DNA of 64,000 nucleotides from Azospirillum rugosum (GTDB lineage Bacteria > Pseudomonadota > Alphaproteobacteria > Azospirillales > Azospirillaceae): the NCBI RefSeq assembly GCF_017876155.1, contig NZ_JAGINP010000022.1, forward strand, positions 1 to 64,000, given 5' to 3'. A program made the position numbers and the translations under genes. The notes beneath the pieces are model-generated. The model saw nothing but the letters and a program-made list of their open reading frames with translations. It did not search any database and was not told the DNA's origin. Shown here piece by piece: positions 35,510-44,255 of the stretch (its first letter is position 1; each line of letters starts with the position of its first letter).

Positions 35510-36918
35510 GTGCCGATGCCGCGCGCCAGAGAGAGATCACCGGTGCGGTCACCGGGTCCCTGCGGTTCCGCCTGCTGGCCGGGGCGGCGGTGTGGATCGC
35601 GCTGGCGCTCGCCATGGCCGGGGCGGTGCTGTCCGGCCTGTTCCGCGACCACGTCGCCCGGCGCTTCGACGCGGAGCTGACCACCCACCTGAACCAGCTG
35701 GCCGCCCTGGCCGACACCGGTGCGGACGGCGCCCCGGTGTTGCGCCACCCGCTGAGCGACCCGCGCTTCCGGCTGCCGCTGTCGGGCCTCTACTGGCAGG
35801 TCAACGACACAGGCGGACCGCGGCTGCGCTCCCGCTCCCTGTGGGACGAGGCGCTGGCGCTGCCGCCTGATGAACCTGCCGATGGGGAGGTGCACCGCCA
35901 CGTCGTCACCGGCCCGGCGGACCGCCGGCTGGTCGTGCTGGAACGCTCCGTCACCCTGCCCGGCGCGCCGGCCCCGCTGCGCATCGCCATCGCCGGGGAC
36001 GAGGGGGAGATGGCGGGCGTCATCGCCGCCTTTGACCGGGTGCTGTGGCTGTCGCTGGGCGTGCTGGCGCTGGTGCTGATCGCCGCGGCGGTCGTCCAGG
36101 TCTCGGTCGGGCTGCGCCCGCTCGTCCGCCTGCGCGCCGAGCTGGCGGAGGTGCGCGCCGGGCGCAAGAAGCGCTTCGGCGCCGTGGCGCCGAGCGAGGT
36201 GCAGCCTCTGCTGGAGGACCTGAACGCGCTTCTCGACCATTCGGAGGAGGTCGTCGGGCGCGCCCGGCTCCAGGCCGGGAACCTGGCGCACGCGCTGAAG
36301 ACCAATCTGGCGGTGCTGGCGAACGAGGCCGACGGGCTGAAGCCGGAGAACGCGCGGGCGGTCGGGGCGGCCATCGGCCGGCAGGTGGCGGAGATGCGCC
36401 GCCACATCGACCACCACACGGCCCGCGCCCGCGCCGCCGCCGCGCGCGGCCTGCCCGGCATCGCCACGCCGGTGGCCGACAGCGCCGCGGCGCTCGGCCG
36501 GGTGATGGCGAAGATCCACGCCAGCGACCGTGTGGGGGACCGGGTGGCCGTCACCGTCCGCGTCCCGCGCGAGCACGTCTTCGCCGGGGAGCGCGCGGAT
36601 CTGGACGAGATGCTGGGCAACCTGCTGGACAACGCCTGCAAGTGGGCGCGGTCGCGGGTCGAGGTGACCTCGCGGCTGGAAGCCGGCGGCATGCTGGCGG
36701 TCAGCGTGGACGACGACGGGCCGGGCCTGCCCGCCGACCGCCGCGGGGCAGTCCTGGCCCCCGGCGTCCGGCTGGACGAAAGCACGCCGGGAACCGGGCT
36801 CGGCCTCGCGGTCGTCCGCGACGTGGCCCGGCTCTACGGCGGCGACGTCCGCCTGTCCGACTCGCCGCTCGGCGGGCTGCGGGCGGAGCTGGTGCTGCCG
36901 GTCGCGGACGGGTCGTGA
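35506..36918 (+). CDS. PhoQ-like sensor histidine kinase
   Basis: 470 residues from GTG 35506, which overlaps the regulator stop. TM1 is about 21-43, with a ~130-residue periplasmic sensor, TM2 (about 178-198) and HAMP-like linker. The phosphoacceptor His lies in LAHALKTNLAVL, and the ATP domain has DEMLGNLLDNACKWARSRVEV (N-box), DDDGPGLP and GTGLGLAVV. These motifs are of the PhoQ type. With the PepSY protein it forms a three-gene sensing operon facing the haem cluster. Confidence 0.93.
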   Translation: MSADAARQREITGAVTGSLRFRLLAGAAVWIALALAMAGAVLSGLFRDHVARRFDAELTTHLNQLAALADTGADGAPVLRHPLSDPRFRLPLSGLYWQVNDTGGPRLRSRSLWDEALALPPDEPADGEVHRHVVTGPADRRLVVLERSVTLPGAPAPLRIAIAGDEGEMAGVIAAFDRVLWLSLGVLALVLIAAAVVQVSVGLRPLVRLRAELAEVRAGRKKRFGAVAPSEVQPLLEDLNALLDHSEEVVGRARLQAGNLAHALKTNLAVLANEADGLKPENARAVGAAIGRQVAEMRRHIDHHTARARAAAARGLPGIATPVADSAAALGRVMAKIHASDRVGDRVAVTVRVPREHVFAGERADLDEMLGNLLDNACKWARSRVEVTSRLEAGGMLAVSVDDDGPGLPADRRGAVLAPGVRLDESTPGTGLGLAVVRDVARLYGGDVRLSDSPLGGLRAELVLPVADGS

Positions 36919-36966
36919 GGGGCCTTCAGACGCCGGACGGCCCGCTCCAGCCTCCCCGCTTTACCC

Positions 36967-37137
36967 TCAGTGCGTCTGCTGCACCTTGCTGATGCGCTCG
37001 GTGATGGTGTCGAGGCGGCGGATCAACTGGTCCTCGTCCTCCGGCGCGATCTGCCCCTTGCGTTGGGCAAGCCGCAGGGCCGCTTGCGCCTCTTCCAGGC
37101 AATCGAGCGTGTGACGCACGTAATCGTGTTGGGCCAT
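36967..37137 (-). CDS. Small helical hypothetical protein (56 residues)
   Basis: A short gene with a near-perfect AGGAGG ribosome site 9 nt upstream of the ATG. The product begins MAQHDYVRHTLDCLEEAQAA and ends ITERISKVQQTH. It is charged, probably one or two amphipathic helices, and soluble. No family is recognised. It lies convergent to the PhoQ-like kinase gene (48-bp gap). Confidence 0.6.
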   Translation of the reverse strand: MAQHDYVRHTLDCLEEAQAALRLAQRKGQIAPEDEDQLIRRLDTITERISKVQQTH

Positions 37138-38005
37138 GGTCCGTCGCCTCCTGTGCCGTAATCAATTCGAGCACAAACAGAAAGGCGCGCGGTCGGTTCC
37201 GGACGAAACGTCCCGCTTTGCCGCGCCGTGTCCGGATTGCTGACGCAAAGGTTGTGCCCGCACCGCCGCGGGGCGACCGGGCCGCAGACATGGAACCCAA
37301 AACGATTGAACCCAAGACATACATTGAACCCAAGACATACGACGACCGTTTCGTGGCACCCCGGCGGCGGGGCGAGGGTTTCCCCCACAGGTCTGCGGAC
37401 GCGGACCGGTGGCATCCACGGGCGTCACGCCATTCGATCGGGCGGGGCCAGCCCATCCTTTCTCCGGGATGCGGTGCCACCGGCCGGTGCCCCCGCCGCA
37501 TCGCGCCCGCGAGCCCCCTTGCGCCCCGGCGTCTCCCGCGCCGGTCGCCGCGGCAGCCGTGCATTCCCCCCTCCGCACGGCTGCCGCCCCCATTTCCCTG
37601 GAGAAATCCGGTCGTTCCTTCCGCGGGCTTCGTCCGGAGCCGTCCCGCGCCCCGTTCCTTGTCCCCGCGCAACAAAAGCGCAAAAAAGTGACGGGCACGC
37701 CGGAGGGGCGCACCCGTCAGTAAAAGACCCGCAGGCGGAACGGCAACGCTTACGGCGCGTGACATCGGGTCGGCTCGGCGGCCTTCCCCACGCCGTCATT
37801 CCCGTCACACACGGGCAAGCAACAGGCCCGTCCCGCCGTCCATGCTGCGAACCGGACGCCATATCCCCTAGGACAAGCGAAAGCGACCACGGCGACGCAT
37901 CATTTGGCCGTCTCAGGTGTTGGAATTCCAAAAGCCCCGCAGCGCGTGACGTCCCGGACACGCAAAAAAATGGCCTGGACGCGCGAAAAAGAATGGAGTC
38001 AGGGA
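37138..38005. other. Gene-poor stretch with an 18-bp tandem repeat
   Basis: No frame in this 868-bp stretch resembles a known family, and the open frames overlap on both strands without ribosome sites. At 37305-37340 there are two exact 18-bp units (ATTGAACCCAAGACATAC), preceded by a degenerate third. The stretch just before 38006 presumably holds the promoter of the LuxR-type regulator. Confidence 0.5.
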
Positions 38006-38725
38006 ATGAACCATCGTTTCGGTATCGATCCGATCCGCACAAGCACCATACAGCGCAAAGTCGTTCCGGGTACCGGCGGCCCCCGCATCCTCGTTGCGGA
38101 TGACCACGCGCTGATGCGGCATGGCCTGGCGCTGGCGATCAAGGTCCGCTTCCCCGGCGCGTCGGTGATCGAGGCGGGCTCTCTGGCCGAGGCCATCGCC
38201 AAGGCCCGCGGCGCGGACGACCTTTCGGCGGTCCTGTTCGACCTGCAAATGGGTGACACCGACGGTCTCGCCGGGGTGGAAACAATGCTTCGCGTGCTCG
38301 ACGGCGTGCCGCTGGTGGTGGTGTCCGGCACGCTCGACAGCGCCATGGTCAGCGCCTGCATCCGCGCCGGGGCCCGGGGGTTCCTGCCCAAGGGCTGCGA
38401 CGTCGCGGTGCTGGACCATGCGCTGCCCGTCGTCATAGCCGGCGGCATCTACGCCCCCCTGCCCCAGGGGGTCGCCCCCGCCCAGCCCCTGTCCCCGTCC
38501 GCCGTCGGCGAGGAGAGCGGCGCCCGCATGGTGGAGGAATTGACCGAGCGCCAGCGCGAGGTGCTGAGGCTCCTGCTGCGCGGGCATTCGAACAAGGAGA
38601 TCGCCCGGTCGCTCGGCGTCCTGGAAGGAACGGTGAAGGTCCACCTGCGCAGCATCATGCAGCGCCTGCGGGTCCGCAACCGGACGCAGCTCGCCCTCAT
38701 CGCGTCGAAATCCGGGTTGGCCTGA
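38006..38725 (+). CDS. NarL/LuxR-family response regulator
   Basis: 239 residues. After a ~25-residue leader comes a receiver (26-150) with Asp32/Asp33, phosphoacceptor Asp79 (VLFDLQMGDTDGL) and Lys129. A LuxR helix-turn-helix follows (178-236: LTERQREVLRLLLRGHSNKEIA, GTVKVHLRSIMQRL). ATG 38006 is supported by GGAG about 9 nt upstream; an upstream in-frame extension has no family resemblance. It lies 173 bp before the LOV histidine kinase on the same strand and may be its output regulator. Confidence 0.92.
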   Translation: MNHRFGIDPIRTSTIQRKVVPGTGGPRILVADDHALMRHGLALAIKVRFPGASVIEAGSLAEAIAKARGADDLSAVLFDLQMGDTDGLAGVETMLRVLDGVPLVVVSGTLDSAMVSACIRAGARGFLPKGCDVAVLDHALPVVIAGGIYAPLPQGVAPAQPLSPSAVGEESGARMVEELTERQREVLRLLLRGHSNKEIARSLGVLEGTVKVHLRSIMQRLRVRNRTQLALIASKSGLA

Positions 38726-38898
38726 CGGCCTTCGGAACCCCGCCGGCCGGTGGTGGTTTTCGCCAAAGCACCCGAGCGCCAGGAACGCCGCATGGACCTA
38801 CCGACCAAGGGATCCCCTAAGAAGAGGGCAACCGCGCACGCCGCGGGACAGCCATTCCAGTGCCGGCATGGCGGGCGCAAACGAGGCGGGAGCGGCCG

Positions 38899-40806
38899 AT
38901 GCGGGGGCGGCCGATGACCGACGGCCCGGACGACGACCTGCAACGGCCCGGCCCCGACAGCCCCGGCGACGGGGAGCCGCTCGACGTGCAGGGCGGCGGG
39001 CAGAGCGCCGGCCTGCCGGCCGCCGGCGAGCATGAGGGGCACAGCGTCACGCCGCTGGGAAACCCCGGCGTCCTGCACTGGCAGAAGTCCTACATCTCCC
39101 GCCCCGGCCTGGAGGACCGCAGCAGCGTCTTCTTCGCCGCGGTCGAGATGACCCGCATGCCGATGGTCGTCGCCGACGCGCGCCTGCCGGACCAGCCGAT
39201 CGTCTTCGTCAACCGCGCCTTCCTCGACATGACGCTGTACGAGGAGGAGGAGATCCTGGGGCGCAACTGCCGCTTCCTCCAAGGGGCGGAGACCGATCCG
39301 GACACCGTCGCGGAGGTCCGCAACGCCCTGCGCGAGCAGCGCGCCATCGCCGTGGACATCCTGAACTACAAGCGCGACGGCACGCCCTTCTGGAACGCGC
39401 TGTTCATCGGCCCGGTCTTCGACGAAAGCGGCGGGGAGCAGCTGTACTGGTTCGCCTCCCAGGTGGACATCACGCAGCGGCGGACGTCGGAACGCTCCAT
39501 GCAGCAGGCCCAGAAGATGGAGGCGATCGGCCAGCTGACCGCCGGGCTGGCGCACGACTTCAACAACCTCCTCCAGGTCATCGCCGGAAACCTGGAGCTG
39601 GCGGCGACCCGCACCGGCGGCGACGACCTGCTGAAGCGCGCCATCGAGAACGCCGACCGCGCCACCCAGCAGGGCGCCAAGCTGACCCAGCACCTGCTGG
39701 CCTTCGCGCGCAAGCAGCGGCTCGACCCCAAGCGCATCAACCTGAACACGCTGATCGTCGAGTTCAGCGACATGCTGCTGCAGACCATGAGCGACGACGT
39801 CGACCTGCGGCTGGACCTGAAGCCGGGGCTGCCGAGCTGCACGGTCGATCCGGTCCAGCTGGAAATGGCGCTGCTGAATGTGCTGATCAACGCCCGCGAC
39901 GCCATACGAGGCCAGGGGCAGGGCCAGGGCCAGGGGCAGGACCAGAGACAGGGGCAGGGGCAGTGCCAAGCGCAGGACGGCGTCAGCAAGGGCGGGCGGG
40001 TCACGGTCGCCACCGCCACGCTGGCGCTGGACGGCAACGCCCCGGCCCATCATCTGTCGCCGGGCCAGTATGTGGTGCTCTGCGTCCACGACGACGGGCC
40101 GGGCATGGAGCCGGAGGTGCTGCGCCGCGCCACGGAGCCCTTCTTCACCACCAAGGAACCCGGCACCGGCCTCGGCCTGTCGATGGTGCACGGCTTCGTG
40201 CAGCAGTCGAACGGCCGGCTGGAGATCGAAAGCGAGGCCGGGAGCGGCACCACCGTGCGCATGCTCTTCCCGGTGGACGTGGAGCGCGCCGTCCCGCCCC
40301 AGCCGGATCTGGTGCCCCAGGGCGCGCCCGCGCCGGATGCCCAGACGATCCTTCTGGTGGAGGACAGCGACGACGTCCGCGGCCTTGCCGAAGGGTACCT
40401 GCGCGGGCTCGGCTACCGCGTCCTGTCGGCGCGCAGCGGGGAGGAGGCGCTGGCCGTGCTGGAGGCCCGGGGTGCGGCCCAGGAGACAGACCGGGAATCG
40501 GTTCGGGAGTCGGTTCGGAGTCCGGGCCGGGATCCAGTTGATCTTTTGTTCACGGATTTGGTAATGCCGGGGGGCATGAGCGGGCTCGTGCTGGTGCAGC
40601 GGGTGCGTGAGCGGTTTCCGGACATGCCGGTGCTGCTGACCACGGGCTACACCGACGAACTCGCCTCGAACAACCCCGCCTCGAACAACGCCGCCTCGAA
40701 CACCGTCTTTGGCCCGAGTGTCCAAATCTTGAACAAGCCTTACCGACGCACCGAACTGGCCGACCGGATCCGCGCCACGCTCAACAGCGCGCGGAGCAAG
40801 GGCTGA
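38899..40806 (+). CDS. LOV-domain blue-light hybrid histidine kinase
   Basis: 635 residues from ATG 38899 (CGGGAG 6 nt upstream; ATG 38914 is an alternative). The LOV domain (about 75-195) has the flavin motif GRNCRFLQG with photoreactive Cys124, then DILNYKRDGTPFWN. HisKA follows with His219 (AGLAHDFNNLLQ), then HATPase_c (N331, DDGPGM, GTGLGLSMVHGF) and a receiver with Asp553 and Lys613. Three low-complexity insertions interrupt conserved domains: Gln/Gly 338-358 in the ATP domain, SVRESVRS about 534-541, and ASNNPASNNAASN 589-601 in the receiver. The protein is soluble with no membrane segment. It ends 5 bp before the next receiver gene, so they form an operon. Confidence 0.93.
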   Translation: MRGRPMTDGPDDDLQRPGPDSPGDGEPLDVQGGGQSAGLPAAGEHEGHSVTPLGNPGVLHWQKSYISRPGLEDRSSVFFAAVEMTRMPMVVADARLPDQPIVFVNRAFLDMTLYEEEEILGRNCRFLQGAETDPDTVAEVRNALREQRAIAVDILNYKRDGTPFWNALFIGPVFDESGGEQLYWFASQVDITQRRTSERSMQQAQKMEAIGQLTAGLAHDFNNLLQVIAGNLELAATRTGGDDLLKRAIENADRATQQGAKLTQHLLAFARKQRLDPKRINLNTLIVEFSDMLLQTMSDDVDLRLDLKPGLPSCTVDPVQLEMALLNVLINARDAIRGQGQGQGQGQDQRQGQGQCQAQDGVSKGGRVTVATATLALDGNAPAHHLSPGQYVVLCVHDDGPGMEPEVLRRATEPFFTTKEPGTGLGLSMVHGFVQQSNGRLEIESEAGSGTTVRMLFPVDVERAVPPQPDLVPQGAPAPDAQTILLVEDSDDVRGLAEGYLRGLGYRVLSARSGEEALAVLEARGAAQETDRESVRESVRSPGRDPVDLLFTDLVMPGGMSGLVLVQRVRERFPDMPVLLTTGYTDELASNNPASNNAASNTVFGPSVQILNKPYRRTELADRIRATLNSARSKG

Positions 40807-40811
40807 ACCCG

Positions 40812-41180
40812 GTGACGCACATCCTTCTGGTCGAGGACGAGGTCCTCGTGGCGACGCTGTTCCAGGCGACGCTTGAAATGGCCGGCTACCGCGTCACGCT
40901 GGCGACCGACGGCCTCGAAGGGCTGGAGGCGGACGCCCAGGACCCCGCCGACGCCGTGGTGACCGACTTCCGGATGCCGCGCATGAACGGCGGGGAGATG
41001 CTGGCGCGCCTGCGCCAGCGCCGGGCCGACCTGCCGGCCATCATCGTCACGGGCTATGCCGGGGAGGTGGACCTGTCGGCCCCCTACACCGCGGTCGTGG
41101 CGAAGCCGGTCAGCCCGTCGGAGCTGACCCGGCGCCTGTCCCTGCTGTTCGAGGACATCGCCACGACGAAGGACTTCTGA
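40812..41180 (+). CDS. Single-domain response regulator
   Basis: 122 residues starting at GTG 40812, 5 bp after the LOV kinase. A receiver alone with Glu8-Asp9, phosphoacceptor Asp52 (VVTDFRMPRMNGGEML), Thr80 and Lys98. Close coupling suggests it takes phosphate from the LOV kinase or its receiver. The DFRMPRMNG motif is typical of the receivers that accompany LOV/PAS hybrid kinases. It has no DNA-binding domain, so output is through protein contact. Confidence 0.9.
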   Translation: MTHILLVEDEVLVATLFQATLEMAGYRVTLATDGLEGLEADAQDPADAVVTDFRMPRMNGGEMLARLRQRRADLPAIIVTGYAGEVDLSAPYTAVVAKPVSPSELTRRLSLLFEDIATTKDF

Positions 41181-41197
41181 AGGGGGGCCGCGCGGCG

Positions 41198-42880
41198 TCA
41201 GGCCGCGCGGATCTCGCCCAGGAAGGCGTCGACCTCCGACTTCAGCAGGGCCGCCTGCCGGGCCAACTCGTCGGAGGCGGTCTTCACGTTGCTGGTGGCG
41301 CCGCTGGTGTCCGCCTCCGCCCGCTGGATGCCGGACACGTTGTGGGAAACCTCCACCGTGCCGGTTGCCGCCTGCTGGGCGTTGCGGCTGATCTCGCCGG
41401 TGGCGGCGCTCTGCTGCTCCACCGACGCCGCCATTTCCGCCGTGGAACGGTCGATGTCGGCGACCTGCCCGATGATCGTGCGCATGGCGTCCACGGTGCG
41501 CGACGACGCGCTCTTCACCGCCGACAGGTTGGACGCGATCTGGTCGGTCATGGTGTGGGTCTGGTTGGCGAGATTCTTCACCTCGCTCGCCACCACGGCG
41601 AAGCCCTTCCCGGCCTCGCCCGCGCGGGCCGCCTCGATGGTGGCGTTCAGCGCCAGCAGGTTGGTCTGGCTGGCCACCGCGTTGATCGACGCGACGATCT
41701 GGTCCACCTGCTCGATCGCCGTGGACAGGGCGTCCAGTTCCCGCTGCGCCAGGCCGGCGCCGTCGGCCGCCGCCTTGGACCGGCTGGCCGCCAGGGAGAC
41801 GCGTTCCGACAGGCCCTGGATGGAGGAGGACATCTCCTCCGACGCCGCGGCGACCGTCTGGACGTTGGCGCTGGCCTGCTCCGACGCTGCCGCCACGGCG
41901 ACGCACTGGTTGCTGACCTCCTCCACCGCGGCGGACAGCTGGGTGGCGGTGGCCTGAAGCTCGGTCGCGGCACTGCCGACGCTGTTGACGATGCCGCCGA
42001 CGCGGTCCTCGAAGCGGCGCGCGAGGTCGAGCATGGCCTGCCGCTTCTCCGCCCGGGCGCGCTCGTCCGCCTCCTTCGCCTCCTGCTCCATCCGGCGGTT
42101 GCGGATCAGGTTCTGCTTGAACACCTGCACCGCCCGCGCCATCGCCCCGATCTCGTCCTTGTGGTCGAGCGCCGGCACCTCCACCCCGACATCGCCGTCG
42201 GCGAGGCGGGTCATCGCGCCGGTCATGGTCTGCACCGGCTTCGACACGCTGAGCTGCATCAGCAGCCAGGCCCCCGCGGCCAGCAGGCCGACCAGAGCGA
42301 CGATCAGCCCGGTCATGACCTTGGCGTGGTCGTAGGTGTCCTCGCCCGCCTTCACCGCGGCGTCGCCGCCGTTGGTGTTGATCGTGATGATGCGGTCCAG
42401 CCCGTCCATCACCTTCTGGTAGGCTTCGCGCGACCGGCCCATGAAGAGCGCCGCCGCCTTCTGGCCGTCGTTCTGGCGCGACAGGGCGAGCAGTTCCTTG
42501 TGGATCGCCAGATATTCGGCGAGCGCCGCCTTCACCTCCTGGTACACGGCCGTTTCGGCGCCCGGCGTGATGGTCGGCTCGTACTTGGCCTGGTCGGCGC
42601 GTATCACCGACAGGCGCTCCTCCAGGTCCTTTTCGACCTTGGTCTTTCCAACCTCGTCGGTGGACAGGATGTGGCGGGACTCGGCGATGCGGAACTTGCC
42701 GAAGTCGATGCTGACGGCCGAGGCATAGCGCATGCCGACCAACCAGTTCGTCCCGAGATCCCGCGCCACGTCGTTGACGATGGCCAGGCGGGATCCGGCG
42801 AAGACGCCGAGCCCGATGACGAGCAGGAACATGGCCGCGAACACGGCGGCCAGCTTGGCCTTGATGCTGATGCTGTTCAT
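41198..42880 (-). CDS. Methyl-accepting chemotaxis protein
   Basis: 560 residues. TM1 (10-30) is followed by a ~155-residue periplasmic four-helix-bundle sensor, TM2 (188-210), HAMP, and a cytoplasmic signalling hairpin. The conserved tip reads [40 protein letters not shown]. No CheR-docking pentapeptide is seen at the C-terminus (FLGEIRAA). The ATG at 42880 is chosen because the typical [10 protein letters not shown] membrane start follows it; the preceding bases give no good ribosome site. It faces the LOV/receiver operon tail to tail with a 17-bp gap. The ligand is unknown. Confidence 0.93.
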   Translation of the reverse strand: MNSISIKAKLAAVFAAMFLLVIGLGVFAGSRLAIVNDVARDLGTNWLVGMRYASAVSIDFGKFRIAESRHILSTDEVGKTKVEKDLEERLSVIRADQAKYEPTITPGAETAVYQEVKAALAEYLAIHKELLALSRQNDGQKAAALFMGRSREAYQKVMDGLDRIITINTNGGDAAVKAGEDTYDHAKVMTGLIVALVGLLAAGAWLLMQLSVSKPVQTMTGAMTRLADGDVGVEVPALDHKDEIGAMARAVQVFKQNLIRNRRMEQEAKEADERARAEKRQAMLDLARRFEDRVGGIVNSVGSAATELQATATQLSAAVEEVSNQCVAVAAASEQASANVQTVAAASEEMSSSIQGLSERVSLAASRSKAAADGAGLAQRELDALSTAIEQVDQIVASINAVASQTNLLALNATIEAARAGEAGKGFAVVASEVKNLANQTHTMTDQIASNLSAVKSASSRTVDAMRTIIGQVADIDRSTAEMAASVEQQSAATGEISRNAQQAATGTVEVSHNVSGIQRAEADTSGATSNVKTASDELARQAALLKSEVDAFLGEIRAA

Positions 42881-43248
42881 GGAGGAACACCGGAATTCGA
42901 TGATGGCTGGCGGAAATGACCCACTCCCGCCAGCCGTCACGGATCGCACAGATTGCGCCGGGCGCCCTTGACGTCGATCAAAAGTGATCAAATCAAATGC
43001 AACCCAAATGTCATATTTTCGGGCGCGCCCAAGGTGGTCGACGTCGGCTTCGACATCGTGGAACGGGCGACCCGCTGAGCGGCGGCGCGCCCCACGCCTT
43101 TGCACATCCGTGCGGCAAATTTCCGCAGCGCCGTTGCCGATCGGACGACAATTTCCGATAATCGCGGTGTTGCGGCTACGGCATTCATAAGTATTCGCCG
43201 CTCCGGCCCGAACGCTTCTCCTTTTCGTTTACAAGCAAGCGTGCAGCA
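42881..43248. other. Divergent intergenic region between chemoreceptor and pilus locus
   Basis: These 368 bp hold the promoters of the chemoreceptor (leftward) and of the pilus locus (rightward). Two AT-richer patches (42975-43020 and 43185-43240) stand out. I found no convincing sigma-54 site (TGGCAC-N5-TTGC) and no gene. Confidence 0.4.
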
Positions 43249-44067
43249 ATGGGCATCGAGTCATGGGCGGCCCTGGCCCTGGCGGGGGTGATGATCGGCA
43301 GTTTCCTGAACGTCGTGATCCACCGCCTGCCGATCATGATCGAGCGCGCCGGAAACGGCGCCGAAGGGCGCTACGATCTGGCCTGGCCGCCGTCGGCCTG
43401 CCCCGGTTGCGGGCGCCCCGTCCGCGCGCTGGAGAATGTGCCGGTCGTCAGCTTCCTCCTGCTGCGCGGGCGATGCGCCGGGTGCGGCCGGCGCATCGGC
43501 TGGCGCTACCCCGCGGTCGAGATCCTGGGCGGCCTGCTGCCGGTGGCGTTCGGCCTTCTGCTGCCGCCGGGCCCGGTCGCCGCGCTGTCCGGGGCGCTGT
43601 TCGTCTGGCTGCTGCTGGCCATCACGGTCACCGACCTGGAGTCGGGGCTGATCCCGGACGCGCTGTCCCTGACGCTGCTCTGGTCCGGGCTCCTGGTTTC
43701 AGCCTGCGGCGGACCCTTCGTCGGCCCGGCCGATTCCGTGCGCGGGGCCGCCGCCGGCTATCTCGCGCTGCGGGTCGTCGAGGCGCTCGCGGAGCGTGCC
43801 TACGGGCGGCCGGCGCTGGGGCGCGGCGATGCCAAGCTCCTGGGCGCCCTTGGCGCGTGGGTCGGCTGGCAGGGGCTGGGCGCAACTCTGTTCCTCGGCT
43901 CGTCCATCGGCGCGCTCACCGGCATCGCCCTGATCGCAGCCCGCCGCCTGGACCGCCGCGCCGCCATCCCCTTCGGCCCGTTCCTCGCGGCGGGAGGGGT
44001 CATCGCCCTGCTGTTCGGCAAGGATTTGGCCACCGTTCTTCCAGCACTTCCTTTCGTATTCAAATAG
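43249..44067 (+). CDS. pilD: Type IV prepilin peptidase (leader peptidase/methyltransferase)
   Basis: 272 residues. The N-terminus (GSFLNVVIHRLP) and two CxxC pairs (CPGCGRPV and CAGCGRRIGWRYP) form the bacterial zinc-bound methyltransferase region. The catalytic aspartates are in TVTDLESGLIPD and GRGDAKLLGALGAW. About seven membrane helices are predicted. It cleaves the leader of the five prepilin-like proteins encoded downstream and N-methylates them. It is the first gene of the pilus locus; an AT-rich gap of 188 bp separates it from the secretin gene. Confidence 0.93.
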   Translation: MGIESWAALALAGVMIGSFLNVVIHRLPIMIERAGNGAEGRYDLAWPPSACPGCGRPVRALENVPVVSFLLLRGRCAGCGRRIGWRYPAVEILGGLLPVAFGLLLPPGPVAALSGALFVWLLLAITVTDLESGLIPDALSLTLLWSGLLVSACGGPFVGPADSVRGAAAGYLALRVVEALAERAYGRPALGRGDAKLLGALGAWVGWQGLGATLFLGSSIGALTGIALIAARRLDRRAAIPFGPFLAAGGVIALLFGKDLATVLPALPFVFK

Positions 44068-44255
44068 GAAAGGACCCGTTCCTTCACGCGCTGAACAGCA
44101 AAAAGCATTCATATGTATGATTTTGAAAGTTATCGTTGATTTTCTTTAACTTATTGAGATCGCGTTGACTAAGTTGATCGGCACTGTTACGAATCACTTC
44201 TATGCGGTTTACTTTTTGCATATGAATGCATGTAAAAAAGGACGGGATTGGTCCT
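44068..44255 (+). promoter_or_regulatory. AT-rich regulatory region upstream of the secretin gene
   Basis: This patch is strikingly AT-rich against the surrounding GC. It contains an 11-bp inverted repeat, gcattcatatg (about 44106-44116) and its complement just before the secretin start, about 100 bp apart. A possible promoter is TTGACT (44165-44170) with TTACGA 16 bp later. The boxes are modest matches; a second, separately controlled transcript starting here is inferred. Confidence 0.4.

Noticed and set aside
37305-37340. Possible CRISPR array
   Set aside because: The 18-bp units are directly adjacent with no spacers, only about 2.5 copies, and no cas gene is present.
37228-38103. A 291-residue open frame upstream of the LuxR-type regulator
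   Set aside because: It overlaps another frame on the opposite strand, runs into the regulator gene, lacks a ribosome site and contains the tandem repeat as low-complexity sequence.
42881-43248. Sigma-54 promoter for the pilus locus
   Set aside because: No TGGCAC-N5-TTGC match with correct spacing was found on either strand.
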